Shown: positions 1 through 11,877, counted from the stretch's first letter. The stretch is 64,000 nt of DNA from Eubacteriales bacterium (GCA_028692105.1 JAQUYC010000007.1:1-64000), one strand, 5' to 3'. A program made the numbers and translations. The notes: a model not told the origin generated them from the letters alone.

Positions 1-1477
1 CCTGTGTCATCGTAACAGCTCTTGTCTTTATCGTCGCATTATTCTCTTGAGGATTATCCGGAGTCAATGTGATGATTTCCCCGGTGACTTTATCTTTTAA
101 ATTTATAGTGTAATCTGTAAGCGGCTTGCCCGGATAGGTGGCCACTGTAATGTTGAGCGTTTGCTTTCTATTCTGTTTCTGGAATCCGGAAAGGTTATCT
201 ATTATATATGGGGTTTTCCTTACCTCAATAGATTCTGTGTCAGAAGCTCTTGCTCCGCCATCTGCCCGGATATCAAGAGTTATATCGTAAGTTCCTGTTT
301 GCGAAAATGTGCATTCTGATTTTGTACTGTTTATATTCTGTATGCTGATGGTCCCGCTATTTGCTTTAAATGTATTTCTTGCCAAACCTTCCGCATATGC
401 TCTTGACGCGGAATAATTTACTCCATCAACAAGAAAAGTAGATTCATCTTTTGCGATTTCCTTATGCCCCTCATAAGTATATTGGGGTAAAACAAGATCA
501 GGGTTGATCTGAATTTCATGAGCATTTGAGATGTTAATAGTTTTGGAAGCCGTTTTACTGTCACCATAAATATTCCATGCTTCAATCGTATATGTTACGC
601 TGCACTCATCTGCGAAGGATTGAGGTATGCTTTCACCTAATGCTGTTCCCATCCATCCCGTTACCGGGTTTGAAGACCCGGAGTCAATACTGTATGAGAG
701 TTGTGTACATGCAAATTCAGAGGTATCATAGAATGCAGATTTGTCTACCACATTAAACGAATCTCCCGGCTTTGCGGATGCTGGAACGTCAAGATCCGCG
801 GTAAATTCGCCTAAATTAAGCGTTACTTGTTCAATCGCAGTATATTGGATTACTATCGGTACAAAAAACATAAAACCAAAAACGCCCGTGGCAACACCTT
901 TGTCACGGCCTTCTGCAAGTTTCGCTGCAAGGTCCTGTTTTACCTTATCTTCCCCGCCCAATAAGGCGATAATTGCATCGTAACCGCCACCATTTAACTT
1001 ATTGGCGAGGCTATAATCATATTCACTTTTTAATAAGGCTTGATACGATAAATTTATCGTATGTGTTCCGCTTAATGTAGGTTTTATGTTTGAAATATTG
1101 TTTGATACAAAATCTGAATAATAATCGTTAAAAGATTCTGCGTCGGTCAAATATGCCGTATCATTAAATGAATACGTTGATGGATTGTTCCATTGGAAAG
1201 TTGACGGATCAAGAACATAAGCCTTATCTACTTTTTTAATCTCTTCCGCAAAGGTTAGGCTTGTCGTGAATGGTTTTGAAGTGTTATAGGTTAGCCCGTC
1301 TTGATAGACGGCATTATATTGATCACTCCCATTGCCCCATATATGGATGACACCTAAATCCAGGTGGTATTTAGTTACTTCCTTATATGTCGTCAACGCA
1401 TAAGATTGATTGATAAGGGGCATTGTCCCTGTAAAGATCACACATAGTATTAAAATAACTGATATGATTTTTTTCAA
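1..1477 (-). CDS. Secreted/cell-surface protein, C-terminus beyond window edge; TTG start
   Basis: Minus frame is open from TTG at 1477 towards position 1; N-terminus M(TTG)KKIISVILILCVIFTGTMPLINQSYA looks like a signal peptide; GGGGG SD-like run upstream. Absent from ORF track because it is partial with a non-ATG start. Confidence 0.7.
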   Translation of the reverse strand, partial: MKKIISVILILCVIFTGTMPLINQSYALTTYKEVTKYHLDLGVIHIWGNGSDQYNAVYQDGLTYNTSKPFTTSLTFAEEIKKVDKAYVLDPSTFQWNNPSTYSFNDTAYLTDAESFNDYYSDFVSNNISNIKPTLSGTHTINLSYQALLKSEYDYSLANKLNGGGYDAIIALLGGEDKVKQDLAAKLAEGRDKGVATGVFGFMFFVPIVIQYTAIEQVTLNLGEFTADLDVPASAKPGDSFNVVDKSAFYDTSEFACTQLSYSIDSGSSNPVTGWMGTALGESIPQSFADECSVTYTIEAWNIYGDSKTASKTINISNAHEIQINPDLVLPQYTYEGHKEIAKDESTFLVDGVNYSASRAYAEGLARNTFKANSGTISIQNINSTKSECTFSQTGTYDITLDIRADGGARASDTESIEVRKTPYIIDNLSGFQKQNRKQTLNITVATYPGKPLTDYTINLKDKVTGEIITLTPDNPQENNATIKTRAVTMTQ

Positions 1478-1513
1478 TATTTTTGCCCCCTTTTAGAGAC
1501 TTTTCGTTACGGT

Positions 1514-2530
1514 TTATTTTTTAAACGGATTGCTGATAAGCAAAATGTGATGATTTAAAGTGGTTAAAGAGGCGATATAATCTATTGTTTTAATATCTGT
1601 CTTGTATAAGGAATTGACCGCACCCTCAGTAAGCAGGACAGGATCTAATAATTCAACAACCTTGTTTTCCTTGACAAAATATTTTCTCCCCAAATCCTTT
1701 TCTACCGAAGCCGGGAAATGTATCCATTTCGTTCCCCTGTTTTCGCCCAGCGTCATTTGATATTTAGCACCGTCGGTATCAAATTCATAAGTCTCTGCTG
1801 CTGAAAGAAACTTCTCTACATTACCGCTTTGAGTGTAAAAAGAATCAAGATTTGTAATTACTTCATCGAGTGGCTTTGGTTCACTTTTCACCCCGCCTGC
1901 ATCCGGCAGCACTCTCTTGCTTTCATCGACAAGCCTATGAATGACCGTTGCTGATTCTGCTCTTGAAAGCGTTCTTTCTGGCTTGAATGTGTTGTCGGTA
2001 TAACCCGTTAAGATGCCGGCAGCATAGGCCTTTGTGATGTCGTATTCGTATTGTGTTTTATATGATATATCTGTTATCCCCTCTTGAATTTTATCGTAGT
2101 TTTTAATATCCACATCGCCTAAGATTGCGCTCATTATCAATGCCATGTGCGCTCTGTCGATCTCTTTACTCAGGTTGGCTTTTGGAATATCATATTTTGT
2201 AAAATATTTATTCCTGACAGCTGCTTCGTAATAACTATCTGCCCAGTATCCATCTGCTGAATTACCAACATCCTTTCCTGTATCAGCGATTAATGACATC
2301 TTTATGAATTCGCCGTAGGTTACTGTATTTTCTGGTCTGAAGCTGCCGTCAGGGTACCCTTTTATAATGCCCTTGTCAGACATGGTATTTACTGCTTCAT
2401 AAGCCCAATTTGATGCCATTATATCGGAATATTCCATTCCGTAAACGGTGTACGCAGCTGACATGATAAGCAAGATTGATAGCAGACATGCCGTTGTCCT
2501 TTTCATTTTTTCATTACTCCTTTTCATCAC
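1514..2530 (-). CDS. S-layer homology (SLH) domain protein
   Basis: Signal peptide plus SLH motifs (NWAYEAVNTMSDKGIIKGYPDGSFRPENTVTYGEF; AYAAGILTGYTDNTFKPERTLSRAESATVIHRL). Confidence 0.85.
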   Translation of the reverse strand: MMKRSNEKMKRTTACLLSILLIMSAAYTVYGMEYSDIMASNWAYEAVNTMSDKGIIKGYPDGSFRPENTVTYGEFIKMSLIADTGKDVGNSADGYWADSYYEAAVRNKYFTKYDIPKANLSKEIDRAHMALIMSAILGDVDIKNYDKIQEGITDISYKTQYEYDITKAYAAGILTGYTDNTFKPERTLSRAESATVIHRLVDESKRVLPDAGGVKSEPKPLDEVITNLDSFYTQSGNVEKFLSAAETYEFDTDGAKYQMTLGENRGTKWIHFPASVEKDLGRKYFVKENKVVELLDPVLLTEGAVNSLYKTDIKTIDYIASLTTLNHHILLISNPFKK

Positions 2531-2820
2531 TAATCTTAATTACTCATTTCTATGTTATTATTTTACATTTTATGCATTATGTTCCTGTTTGTCAAGTTAA
2601 TAATGCTTTTTTAATATAACGCATTTTAGTGCAAAACCTTTTTTATCTGTTGTGAAATGTACCGTTTTCTGGTATAATTCACAATATTGTTTTGAACTGA
2701 TTTTGTTTCTATGGAAATCTATATGTGTAAATTTGAACGAGCCGGTAAGCTCGTAACAGTGTTGTTTTATATGCCTTCGCTGTAAGTTTTTAATCAATAT
2801 GAAAAAGAGGTAGCTGAATA

Positions 2821-4332
2821 ATGAAAATAGGTTTTGATTCTGAAAAGTATATCGAAGAGCAGTCCAAATATATCATTGAACGTATAAATGAGAAGGAAAG
2901 CGAAAGACTTTATCTCGAATTCGGAGGCAAGCTGGTACATGACAAGCATGCCATGAGAGTCCTTCCCGGTTTTGATGAAAACGCTAAAATTAGACTGCTG
3001 CAAAAATTAAAGGATCAGGTGGAAATCATCATCTGCATATTTGCCGGCGATATAACTACCAACAAGACCCGTCAGGATTTTGGAATCACTTATGACCTTG
3101 AAGTCCTGAGATTGATTGATACATTCAGAAAATATGACCTTTCTATGAACAGCGTCGTTATTACAAGATATGAAGACCAGCCGTCGGTCAATATGTTTAT
3201 CAATAAATTAAACCGCCGCGGAATCAAAACATACAAGCATCTTTGCACGAAGGGGTATCCGACTGATGTCGATACCATTGTAAGCGATGAGGGTTACGGA
3301 GCAAATCCTCATATTGAGGTGAGCAAACCGCTTGTCGTTGTAACAGGACCGGGCGGAGGCAGCGGAAAGCTTGCAACTTGTCTGAGCCAGCTTTATCACG
3401 ATTACAGAAAAGGAATCAAGGTCCGTTATGCTAAGTTTGAAACTTTTCCGATTTGGAACCTGCCGCTGAAGCATCCGGTTAACATTGCTTATGAAGCTGC
3501 CACTACTGATTTAAAGGATGTGACTATGATCGATTCCTTCCATCTGGAGGCGTATGGTCAGATGGCGGTAAACTACAATAGAGACTTGGAGGTCTTCCCG
3601 GTTATCAAGAGGATTATTGAAAAGATCACCGGTGAAGAAGCGGATTATAAATCACCTACAGATATGGGCGTAAACCGTGCGGGTTTTTCCATTATCGATG
3701 ATGATATAGTAAGAGCAGCTTCAGAGCAGGAGGTCATCCGCAGATACCTCATAGCACAGTGTGATTATAAAAAAGGAAAGATCAGCGGGGATTCCCTGCT
3801 GCGTTCAAAGCTGCTGATGGACGACCTAAAACTGAGAATTGAAGATCGTGCGGTTGTAAAACCGGCATGGGATTATGCGGAATATAAAAGAAGCCTAAAT
3901 AAAAAATTTGAAAATGTGGTTGTCATGGCTATTGAGATGCCGGACGGCTCGTTTGTAACCGGCCGCAGCTCCAGAAGAATGGTGGCTGCCGCAGCGGCAG
4001 TCCTAAATGCCATCAAGCAGCTCAGCGGATTGGCTGACGATATTTTTCTACTTTCTCCGGCAGTATTGGAAACGATTCAGCATCTTAAGACTGATATTCT
4101 GAATAATGAAAGATCAAGCCTCAATCTTGAAGAAATATTAAGTGCTTTGACAATTTCTGCGACCACGAATCCATCTGCTCAGGTAGCTGTAGAAAAGCTG
4201 CTTCTGCTGAATGGCTGCAAGGCACACTGTACGGCTATCTTAAGTGACCGCGACGAACAGACACTGAGGTCCTTAGGGCTGGATGTGACATGTGATCCGG
4301 AATATGTTACTACTAATCTGTATTTTAACTGA
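2821..4332 (+). CDS. DUF1846 family protein
   Basis: 503-aa ORF starting [22 protein letters not shown], recognised DUF1846 pattern ([23 protein letters not shown]). Confidence 0.85.
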   Translation: MKIGFDSEKYIEEQSKYIIERINEKESERLYLEFGGKLVHDKHAMRVLPGFDENAKIRLLQKLKDQVEIIICIFAGDITTNKTRQDFGITYDLEVLRLIDTFRKYDLSMNSVVITRYEDQPSVNMFINKLNRRGIKTYKHLCTKGYPTDVDTIVSDEGYGANPHIEVSKPLVVVTGPGGGSGKLATCLSQLYHDYRKGIKVRYAKFETFPIWNLPLKHPVNIAYEAATTDLKDVTMIDSFHLEAYGQMAVNYNRDLEVFPVIKRIIEKITGEEADYKSPTDMGVNRAGFSIIDDDIVRAASEQEVIRRYLIAQCDYKKGKISGDSLLRSKLLMDDLKLRIEDRAVVKPAWDYAEYKRSLNKKFENVVVMAIEMPDGSFVTGRSSRRMVAAAAAVLNAIKQLSGLADDIFLLSPAVLETIQHLKTDILNNERSSLNLEEILSALTISATTNPSAQVAVEKLLLLNGCKAHCTAILSDRDEQTLRSLGLDVTCDPEYVTTNLYFN

Positions 4333-4500
4333 GCAAGAGAGCTTTTAATATACGATGATTCGATTGATTCAACTGCGATTCTGCCCGGCACTGAAGTGTC
4401 GGGCAGAATGTTAATGGATAAAACACTCAAATTATTGTATAATAATAAAATAATCAAATTAATATCGATACAGATAAATCTGTTTTTCAGGGGGATATTT

Positions 4501-4971
4501 ATGAAGACCATAAAAAAAGCCGGCATTATTACCGGAGCAGTATTGGGCGGCGTCATCGGAGGGACGGTCTCAGTCATTGGCAAAGTTACAAAGAAAAAGT
4601 TTGTCGATGAGCTCGGGGAAAGCATCATTGATTCATCCATTCTGACAGGCGAACTGTACGGAAGTCTGGCGAGCGGTACAACTGATCTGATTTCCGGTAA
4701 AATCAAGAAGAATCAAAAAAAGGTTGACGAAGGAATGGGAGACATAAAAGATTCAGGGGGCGCAATAGTCGGTAATATTATTACCAGTACAAAAACCGTT
4801 ATCGACAACAGCGGTGAAATAGTAAGCGGAATTAAACAGAGAGACGGCAGGAAAATTGTAAAGGGTGCAAAATCTCTGGCAAAATATGCTGCGGTTAGTA
4901 CTATTACGGTAGGTTCCTTGAAGATTAAACAAAGCGAAGACGATGACAATTTTAAAAAGGGTGGTTCATAA
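4501..4971 (+). CDS. Small glycine-rich conserved hypothetical protein
   Basis: RBS CAGGGGG before ATG at 4501; the track start at 4396 lies inside a long hairpin. Confidence 0.6.
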   Translation: MKTIKKAGIITGAVLGGVIGGTVSVIGKVTKKKFVDELGESIIDSSILTGELYGSLASGTTDLISGKIKKNQKKVDEGMGDIKDSGGAIVGNIITSTKTVIDNSGEIVSGIKQRDGRKIVKGAKSLAKYAAVSTITVGSLKIKQSEDDDNFKKGGS

Positions 4972-5016
4972 TTCATCATAAGATGACTTTTGAAGCACCC
5001 TTGTATTATTTTTATA

Positions 5017-6483
5017 TCATTTGAGAAGTTCAATTGCCTTATTTAGCTGCAGGTCAACCTTGTTTTCTGCGCCGGTGATATAATCAACTGTGGCCTTATC
5101 TATCGTATCTTTGGTGGTATAGTCCAGAATTCCATATGGGTAAAGTCCTTTTTCCTTCTGGAACTTCTTTATCGCAGCAATGGTCTCTTCATCCATCGTT
5201 CCCGATATATTTACTGTATAGCCAAGCATTGACAGGCGCTGCTGAGCTCCGAAAACATTTAACCCTGCTTCTCCGGCCATAGGCTTTGTCTTTTCGCTCA
5301 TTGGAGCAAAGCCTGCATATTCGGCTGCCAATTCATCTGCATTTATATTTACGCTTTCTGAAATTATATAATTTGGAGATATTCCGACTTTATCGATCCT
5401 GTTTTTGTTCGGTGTCAGGAAGTAATACATTGAAAGCTTAGTGCTTGCGCCGTTTTCCGTCTCTGTAATCTGCTGAGCAATACCTTTCCCAAAAGTAACG
5501 GTTCCAACTAAAGTCGCCGTTTTACTATCCTGTAATGCACCTGCAAGTATTTCCGAAGAACTGGCGCTTCCTTTATTGACAAGAAGAACAGCCGGCAGCT
5601 TCAGCGTTGATAAGCCATCGGCGTAATATGATTCAACAATCTTCCCTTTCTGCTCAAAGTGAGTGATCGGACCTTTCGGCATCAGCTGATTTGCGATCTC
5701 CAAAGCCGTATTGACAAGCCCGCCGGGATTATTTCTTACATCAATTATCAACGAATCGGCACCTTGGTTTATAAGCTCCTTTTTCGCCAGACGAAATTCC
5801 AAATTGGAATCGTTGTCAAAGCTTGTGATCTGAATGTAACCTATTTTACCTTCCAGCATTTTGTATATCACTGAAACAGTCTTGATCTTTTCCCGGGTCA
5901 GATGAAAAGTATGAGCCTGTCCATTTCTATCGATGGTAATAGTGATCTTAGTGCCCGCTTCACCTCTCATCAGTGCAGCAGCTTCATCCAATGTTTTTGA
6001 GGAAATGTCAATGTTGTCGACATTTGTAACTATGTCACCGGCCTTTATCCCTGATTTTTCTGCCGGTGTGCCGGGAATCGGCGCCACAACACGGCATAAA
6101 CCGTTGTAATTTTCTAAACTCAGCCCCACCCCGGAAAACTCACCGGATACGCTGTCTATAAAGTCTTCTCCATCACCTGAAGAGCCGTAATACACGCTGT
6201 ATGGATCTTCAAGGGAGTTGACCACCCCCTCAAAAGCCCCATTTATCAACTGTTCATAAGAAATATCATCCTTGTAATTGTCACGGATGTATTCCATGTA
6301 TTGCTTCAGATTTTCGATCTCTCTATCGAGATATTCATCATTGCTCCCTGCATAGACAACGCTGCCTTTCATGCCGAAAATGCCGGGAACCATCATTACA
6401 AAAGAAAAAGAAGTAATAATCATTGCAGCTGCAACAATTATCGCTATTACTTTAGCAATCTTTCTTGTCTTATTTGGATCCAA
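5017..6483 (-). CDS. S41 family C-terminal processing peptidase with PDZ and peptidoglycan-binding domains
   Basis: GVGLSLENYNGLCRVVAPIPGTPAEKSGIKAGDIV (PDZ), NKGSASSSEILAGALQD (S41 catalytic Ser), C-terminal PG-binding repeat. Confidence 0.92.
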   Translation of the reverse strand: MDPNKTRKIAKVIAIIVAAAMIITSFSFVMMVPGIFGMKGSVVYAGSNDEYLDREIENLKQYMEYIRDNYKDDISYEQLINGAFEGVVNSLEDPYSVYYGSSGDGEDFIDSVSGEFSGVGLSLENYNGLCRVVAPIPGTPAEKSGIKAGDIVTNVDNIDISSKTLDEAAALMRGEAGTKITITIDRNGQAHTFHLTREKIKTVSVIYKMLEGKIGYIQITSFDNDSNLEFRLAKKELINQGADSLIIDVRNNPGGLVNTALEIANQLMPKGPITHFEQKGKIVESYYADGLSTLKLPAVLLVNKGSASSSEILAGALQDSKTATLVGTVTFGKGIAQQITETENGASTKLSMYYFLTPNKNRIDKVGISPNYIISESVNINADELAAEYAGFAPMSEKTKPMAGEAGLNVFGAQQRLSMLGYTVNISGTMDEETIAAIKKFQKEKGLYPYGILDYTTKDTIDKATVDYITGAENKVDLQLNKAIELLK

Positions 6484-6521
6484 AGAAATCCCCCCTTGTC
6501 AGCACCCAAGCATAATGGGCA

Positions 6522-6950
6522 CTAAATTATTTCTATGTCAAGAACACTTCTGCCTTCGGAAAGGCCTCTGAGGCTGATGTGGTAATCAATATTCAGCGAA
6601 CCTCTTCCCTCCGCCTTTTCTATTTTATTCACAATATCGTTCGTAAGAACTTCCATCGCAACTGAACCGAAAGGTGTATCGTAATAACCCCTGTAACGCT
6701 TGCCTTTTTCAAATTCTATTTCGGTGTCGAGTCCGATACTATCTCCATAACGCTTCATTTTTATATTGTCACCTGTAATCTCCAGGCTGGTTGTACAGCC
6801 CTCCATACCGGAAAATTCACTTTCATCATACATCAAATAAACCGAGTCGCCATTTACATAATATTTGCCCTCAGTTACAAACTCTAACCGTTCCTCTTCA
6901 TTTTCGGCAGTCAACTGTTTCCCAACAATTTTTAACATAATGTCTTTCAT
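6522..6950 (-). CDS. DUF1934 family beta-barrel protein
   Basis: 142 aa, YLMYDESEFSGMEGCTTSLEITGDNIKMKRYG pattern. Confidence 0.75.
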   Translation of the reverse strand: MKDIMLKIVGKQLTAENEEERLEFVTEGKYYVNGDSVYLMYDESEFSGMEGCTTSLEITGDNIKMKRYGDSIGLDTEIEFEKGKRYRGYYDTPFGSVAMEVLTNDIVNKIEKAEGRGSLNIDYHISLRGLSEGRSVLDIEII

Positions 6951-7023
6951 GCTTCACCTCCTGTCTGGATTTTCAGGTTTTTTATTGTATAGGTTAGTAT
7001 ATCATAATGTAAAAAAAACTTCA

Positions 7024-7212
7024 TTAAAAAATCTCATCCGGGCATTTGCCGCCGATGAGATTCGTTTGCAAACTAAGGCGAAGTTAATCCTCCGCCTGTC
7101 TTCCCAGCTTTTTTAGCTCTTCTGAGTCTTCTTTTTCAAAGTCTATATCTTGTTCTTGCGGGATATCCTTCATGCCTTTTCGAGTTGCACTCTGAACATT
7201 TTTATAATCCAT
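7024..7212 (-). CDS. Possible small protein (62 aa)
   Basis: AGGAGGTGACAGGAA-ATG; MDYKNVQSATRKGMKDIPQEQDIDFEKEDSEELK...; the 3' end runs into a terminator-like hairpin, so the C-terminus is doubtful. Confidence 0.35.
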
Positions 7213-7262
7213 TTCCTGTCACCTCCTGAAATTAATATAACCACAGAAGGTTTTATTATGCA

Positions 7263-8336
7263 TTATCCCCGCCTTGCTTCGTATCTCTCAAAGCCTAACT
7301 TAATGATCTGTTCGATCAGCTCGGGATATGAAACACCGGCCTCCGCCCAAAGAAGCGGAAACATGCTGTATTTCGTAAACCCCGGTATGGTATTGATCTC
7401 GTTTAGGTATAGCTTATTGGTTGATTTCTCAAGAAAAAAATCAACTCGTGCAAAGCCTGAGCAATCCAGCAGCTTATATGCCTCGATTGCAATCGATTTG
7501 ACTTCTTCGGCAATATCGGCCGAAATGTCGGCCGGAATGCACATTTTTGATTGTCCGCCGTCAAAGTATTTCGCAGTATAACTGTAGAACTCACCGGATG
7601 GCAAGATTTCTCCAACTGCAGCTGCTTTAGGATCATAATTTCCGAGGATGCCTGTTTCAATTTCTCTGCAATCAAGCCCCTCCTCCAAAACTATCCTGCG
7701 GTCATATCTGGCTGCTTCCTTGATTGCTTCCCTTAGCCCTTCGGCATTTTTTGCTTTGTTGATTCCAACGCTTGAGCCCATGTTGGCAGGCTTTACAAAA
7801 ATCGGATAAGGCAAAAACTTTTCCAACCTGTCGATAGTACTGTCAAGATCACTCAATGCCTCTTCCCTGAAAATGTTCATATGTCTGCAAATTGGCAGAT
7901 TTGCCCTGGCAAATACATCCTTCGCCAATGACTTATCCATAGCTGCTGCCGAGCCCAATACACCGCAACCCCCATAAGGAATATCCGCCATTTCAAACAG
8001 CCCCTGAATCGTTCCGTCTTCTCCGTTCGGCCCATGTAAAATCGGCAGAGCAAAATCGATAAGATCCTTAAGCGATCTCCCACCAGAGCCGAGAACTGTC
8101 AGCGCATACTTTCCCGGATTTTCCGTTAGCGCTGCTTCCGCAATTTTCTGCCAGCTTCCGTCTTCTATATTTTTTACAGGCCCGTCATACAGCAGCCAGT
8201 TGCCTTCTTTTGTGATCCCAATCAATTTTAGAGAAAACTTCTCCCTGTCGATCGCATTTATCACTGAAGCAGCCGACATCAGTGATATTTCGTGTTCTCC
8301 GGACCGTCCGCCGAAAATGATTCCCAATCTGATCAT
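7263..8336 (-). CDS. ddl: D-alanine--D-alanine ligase
   Basis: [25 protein letters not shown]-grasp motifs; [17 protein letters not shown]. Confidence 0.95.
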   Translation of the reverse strand: MIRLGIIFGGRSGEHEISLMSAASVINAIDREKFSLKLIGITKEGNWLLYDGPVKNIEDGSWQKIAEAALTENPGKYALTVLGSGGRSLKDLIDFALPILHGPNGEDGTIQGLFEMADIPYGGCGVLGSAAAMDKSLAKDVFARANLPICRHMNIFREEALSDLDSTIDRLEKFLPYPIFVKPANMGSSVGINKAKNAEGLREAIKEAARYDRRIVLEEGLDCREIETGILGNYDPKAAAVGEILPSGEFYSYTAKYFDGGQSKMCIPADISADIAEEVKSIAIEAYKLLDCSGFARVDFFLEKSTNKLYLNEINTIPGFTKYSMFPLLWAEAGVSYPELIEQIIKLGFERYEARRG

Positions 8337-8722
8337 GCATTTTCCCTCTTAGCTTTCAAAAGATCTCTGATTTCAGTGAGCAGTTCTGTTTCCGTAGGTG
8401 CGTGAGGCGCTGCAGGAACTTCCTCTGCTTCTTCCTTCTTACGGGCTTTGGAAATCAGTCTTATCGCAAGAAATATAAAGAATGCTATAATTAAGAAGTC
8501 AACGATGCTTTGAATAAAATTACCGTAGGTTATAGTAACGTTACCATTAACATATGCCAAATCTGTAAAACTAATTCCCGAGGTCAGTACAGCGACGATC
8601 GGCATGATTATATCATTTACAAAAGAAGTAACTATTTTTCCGAAGGCTCCGCCAATCACTACAGCGACTGCCAAATCAACGACATTTCCTTTTAGAGCAA
8701 ATTCCTTAAAATCCTTCAACAT
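8333..8722 (-). CDS. mscL: Large-conductance mechanosensitive channel
   Basis: [41 protein letters not shown]. Confidence 0.96.
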   Translation of the reverse strand: MLKDFKEFALKGNVVDLAVAVVIGGAFGKIVTSFVNDIIMPIVAVLTSGISFTDLAYVNGNVTITYGNFIQSIVDFLIIAFFIFLAIRLISKARKKEEAEEVPAAPHAPTETELLTEIRDLLKAKRENA

Positions 8723-9656
8723 TATTTTTTCCCTCCTTCTGCATACTTTCCTTCAATAGTGTCTCTAAATGTTCCTTGTCAAAATGATACTTTGTTCCGC
8801 AGAACTGACAGATCAATTCTGCCTTTTCATCCTCTTCTATTATTTCTGTAAGATCTTTTGAACCGATGCTGATTACAACCTGCTCCAGTCGTTCGACTGA
8901 GCAATCGCAATCCCAACATATCTCCCTGTATTCCAGCCGTTCCACTGCAAACTCATCGGGAAGCGTATTAAAAATGCGTGCAAGCAAGCTGTCAATTATA
9001 GCTTCCTCTGTTTTGCCTGCAGATTGCTTTACAGTCTCTTCAATAAGACTGCTGATCGGATTCATTTCATTCAGCAGCTTTTCCAGCGCGTCCACAGAAT
9101 CCGGGTTCGCATCCGGCAGCATTTGTATAATCATTCCTCCCGCTGCCAGTGTCGTATAATCAGTATTTATTCTTACACCCAAAGCTACGGATGAGGACTG
9201 CTGTTCAGAAAGGAAGAAATATGCAGTCAGATCCTCACCTATTTCTCCGCTTACTAAGTCAATTTTACCTATATATGGCTCTTTTAAACCCAAATCCTTT
9301 ATAACAGTCAGCGTCCCCTTGCCAACGGCTCCGCCTACATCAAGCTTTCCTCTATCTGAAAGCGGCAGGTCGACATCCGGATTTGAAATATATCCCTTTA
9401 CCCTTCCGTTCCCTCCGGCTGTCACTAAAATTTCTCCTGCCGGTCCGTCACCTTTAAACTGTACGGTAAGTTTATCCTGATTGTTTTTAAGCTGCAGACC
9501 CATAAGACCCGTACCTGTAAGAACCCTTCCCAGTGCCGCTGTGGCCAGCGGGCTGGTATTGTGGATCTTCCTTGCATCCTCCACCATCGCAGTAGTGATT
9601 GCAAGATACACCCTGAAAGAGTGACTTTTGTCAATTGCAATTAAAGCTTTATTCAT
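8706..9656 (-). CDS. hslO: Redox-regulated chaperone Hsp33
   Basis: C-terminal CxC/CxxC Zn motif (CWDCDCS...[10 protein letters not shown]); N-terminal Hsp33 domain. Confidence 0.93.
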   Translation of the reverse strand: MNKALIAIDKSHSFRVYLAITTAMVEDARKIHNTSPLATAALGRVLTGTGLMGLQLKNNQDKLTVQFKGDGPAGEILVTAGGNGRVKGYISNPDVDLPLSDRGKLDVGGAVGKGTLTVIKDLGLKEPYIGKIDLVSGEIGEDLTAYFFLSEQQSSSVALGVRINTDYTTLAAGGMIIQMLPDANPDSVDALEKLLNEMNPISSLIEETVKQSAGKTEEAIIDSLLARIFNTLPDEFAVERLEYREICWDCDCSVERLEQVVISIGSKDLTEIIEEDEKAELICQFCGTKYHFDKEHLETLLKESMQKEGKNNVEGF

Positions 9657-9782
9657 CTTTTCTCCTTGTATTTATCGTGATCATCGTTCAATAGCCGAAT
9701 TTGATCGAAATCATTAAACTTAGCGCTGCACATGGGCGTTATCGTAAGAATCCGTCCGAAAGGGGGCATACCCGCCAGGCGT

Positions 9783-11597
9783 CTATGATTTTATTGATTC
9801 CTTAAGTTCAATCTTTAATCTCCCGATGATCTCCTCCGACTCCTGTCTGCTTTCACCCTTTGCTGAAAGATATATCTTCAGCTTCGGCTCAGTTCCTGAC
9901 GGGCGTACAATGATGCTGCTCCCGTCCTCAAGAACATATTCAAGTACATCCGATTTGGGAAGTGGAATGGATTCTGTAACGGCTGTGTAATCACCACTCC
10001 CGGCATCACCAAAAATTTTTCTCTGTGACTGCATGTAATCTGCGATTTCAACAACATTGCGGTCTATTATGCGAGTCGGCGCCTCCGCTCGCAGCCCGCT
10101 AAGGATACTGTTCATCTTTTCCATCCCGACAGCACCTTCGAATGTGAATTCCATCAGATCATTTTTATAATACCCATATTTTTCGTATAACTCTCGCAAA
10201 CGATCGACTAATGTTTTTCCGGCTCTTTTATAGCAGGCTGTCATTTCGCAAATAAGCATGGAAGCATTCACCGCATCCTTGTCTCTTACATAAGCGCCGG
10301 ACAGATATCCATAGCTTTCCTCAAATCCAAATACGTATCTATCCTCTTCTCCTTTTGCTTCCAATACTCCGATCTGCTCTCCGATAAATTTAAAGCCTGT
10401 GAGCACATCGATCATGGTCACACCGTAATTTTTTGCCACCTTATCCGCCATCTTGCTCGATACGATGGTTTTTATGGCAAGGGGGTCCTTCGGCATGGGT
10501 TTTACGTCACATATAAAGTCCAGCAGCAGCACACCAACCTCATTTCCTGAAATTAAAAGGTATTCAGTATTTCCGGTTTCATCTGCATGCCTTATTGCAA
10601 TCCCTACCCTGTCACAATCAGGATCCGTTGCAAGCAGCAGGTCCGGTGCACCGCCTTCATTCGTGAGCTGTTCGCAGAGAGCCAGACCTAATGTCAAAGC
10701 TTCCATTTTTTCAGGGTTCGGATAAGGACATGTCGGGAAGTTTCCATCAGGCAGCTCCTGCTCCTTTACGATGCTGATCTGTTTGACGCCTATGCGTTCC
10801 ATGATTTTTCTTACAGGCATATTCCCCGTTCCGTTAAGTGGTGTATAGATTACTGACAGATTTGAACAGTCAATGCCGGTACTTTCATTTTGTACCGCTT
10901 TTAGATAAGCTTCCGTCACCTCCGGCGGAATCAGCTCAATCATGTTATTTGCTTTTTCTTTTAGCGCAAGAACAGCTTCATGAAAGCCTGCCTCTATATT
11001 TAATTCATCCGCAATAGTTTTCACTCCATCAAAAATGTCTGTTTTTTCGATCAGTGAGAGGACTTCCGCCGCAGCGTCCAATGTCATCTGACAGCCCTCT
11101 TCGTTATAAACTTTATAACCGTTATATTTAGAAGGGTTGTGGCTTGCAGTAACCATAATGCCGGCGCTGCAGCGATAATGTCTCACGGCAAATGAAAGTG
11201 CAGGCGTAGGCATAAGTTCGAAATACAGATACGATTTTATCCCATTTGCTGCAAGTACTCCGGCTGCTTCCAGCGCAAACAAATCCGAATTTATCCTGCT
11301 GTCGAATGCGATTGCTACTGAAGGTGAAGCCTTGGAAGTCTGATTCATTCCCGGCCCATAATGCACATTCAGGTAATCCGCTAAACCCTGTGTCGCTTTT
11401 CTGACGGTGTATATGTTCATCCTGTTTGTCCCGGCACCCAATATCCCCCTTAAGCCGCCGGTACCAAATTCCAAGTCTTTATAGAAACGCTCATATATCT
11501 CATCCTTATCCCTGATGCCCAGCAGTTCCTCTCTCAAAACCCCATCTAAGTCTTTCTGGTCCAGCCAGCGCTTCATCATCTCTTCAACATGACGCAT
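9783..11597 (-). CDS. Phospho-sugar mutase (phosphoglucomutase/phosphomannomutase)
   Basis: GIMVTASHNPSKYNGYKVY, DPDCDRVG, RPSGTEPKLKIY. Confidence 0.93.
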   Translation of the reverse strand: MRHVEEMMKRWLDQKDLDGVLREELLGIRDKDEIYERFYKDLEFGTGGLRGILGAGTNRMNIYTVRKATQGLADYLNVHYGPGMNQTSKASPSVAIAFDSRINSDLFALEAAGVLAANGIKSYLYFELMPTPALSFAVRHYRCSAGIMVTASHNPSKYNGYKVYNEEGCQMTLDAAAEVLSLIEKTDIFDGVKTIADELNIEAGFHEAVLALKEKANNMIELIPPEVTEAYLKAVQNESTGIDCSNLSVIYTPLNGTGNMPVRKIMERIGVKQISIVKEQELPDGNFPTCPYPNPEKMEALTLGLALCEQLTNEGGAPDLLLATDPDCDRVGIAIRHADETGNTEYLLISGNEVGVLLLDFICDVKPMPKDPLAIKTIVSSKMADKVAKNYGVTMIDVLTGFKFIGEQIGVLEAKGEEDRYVFGFEESYGYLSGAYVRDKDAVNASMLICEMTACYKRAGKTLVDRLRELYEKYGYYKNDLMEFTFEGAVGMEKMNSILSGLRAEAPTRIIDRNVVEIADYMQSQRKIFGDAGSGDYTAVTESIPLPKSDVLEYVLEDGSSIIVRPSGTEPKLKIYLSAKGESRQESEEIIGRLKIELKESIKS

Positions 11598-11877
11598 GCA
11601 ATCACCCTCCCTTTTAATATTCTGTTATTTTCATCGTTTAATCTATCAATACGATTAGCTTTATTTACTGCTTTTACAGGATTATAAATCATAATTTATT
11701 GTATCATTTTACCATAATATTGAACGGCTGAATACCTTTCTGCAAACGAAAATTGACCACATCTAATCTGATTTTTCTACCCTTTTCGGCCAAAAATGAT
11801 ATTTCTTATTTGGACAAAAAAGTTTTGGACAAAAAAGTGGCTAACGCAACTTCGGCTGCTATTTGTGCAAAAACCAG

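Noticed and set aside
4179-4706. 175-aa minus ORF antisense to DUF1846 and the next gene
   Set aside because: Antisense shadow ORF over two better-supported genes.
9657-9782. Riboswitch-like sequence between hslO and the mutase gene
   Set aside because: GC-rich paired segments are present, but I could not match a known riboswitch core.
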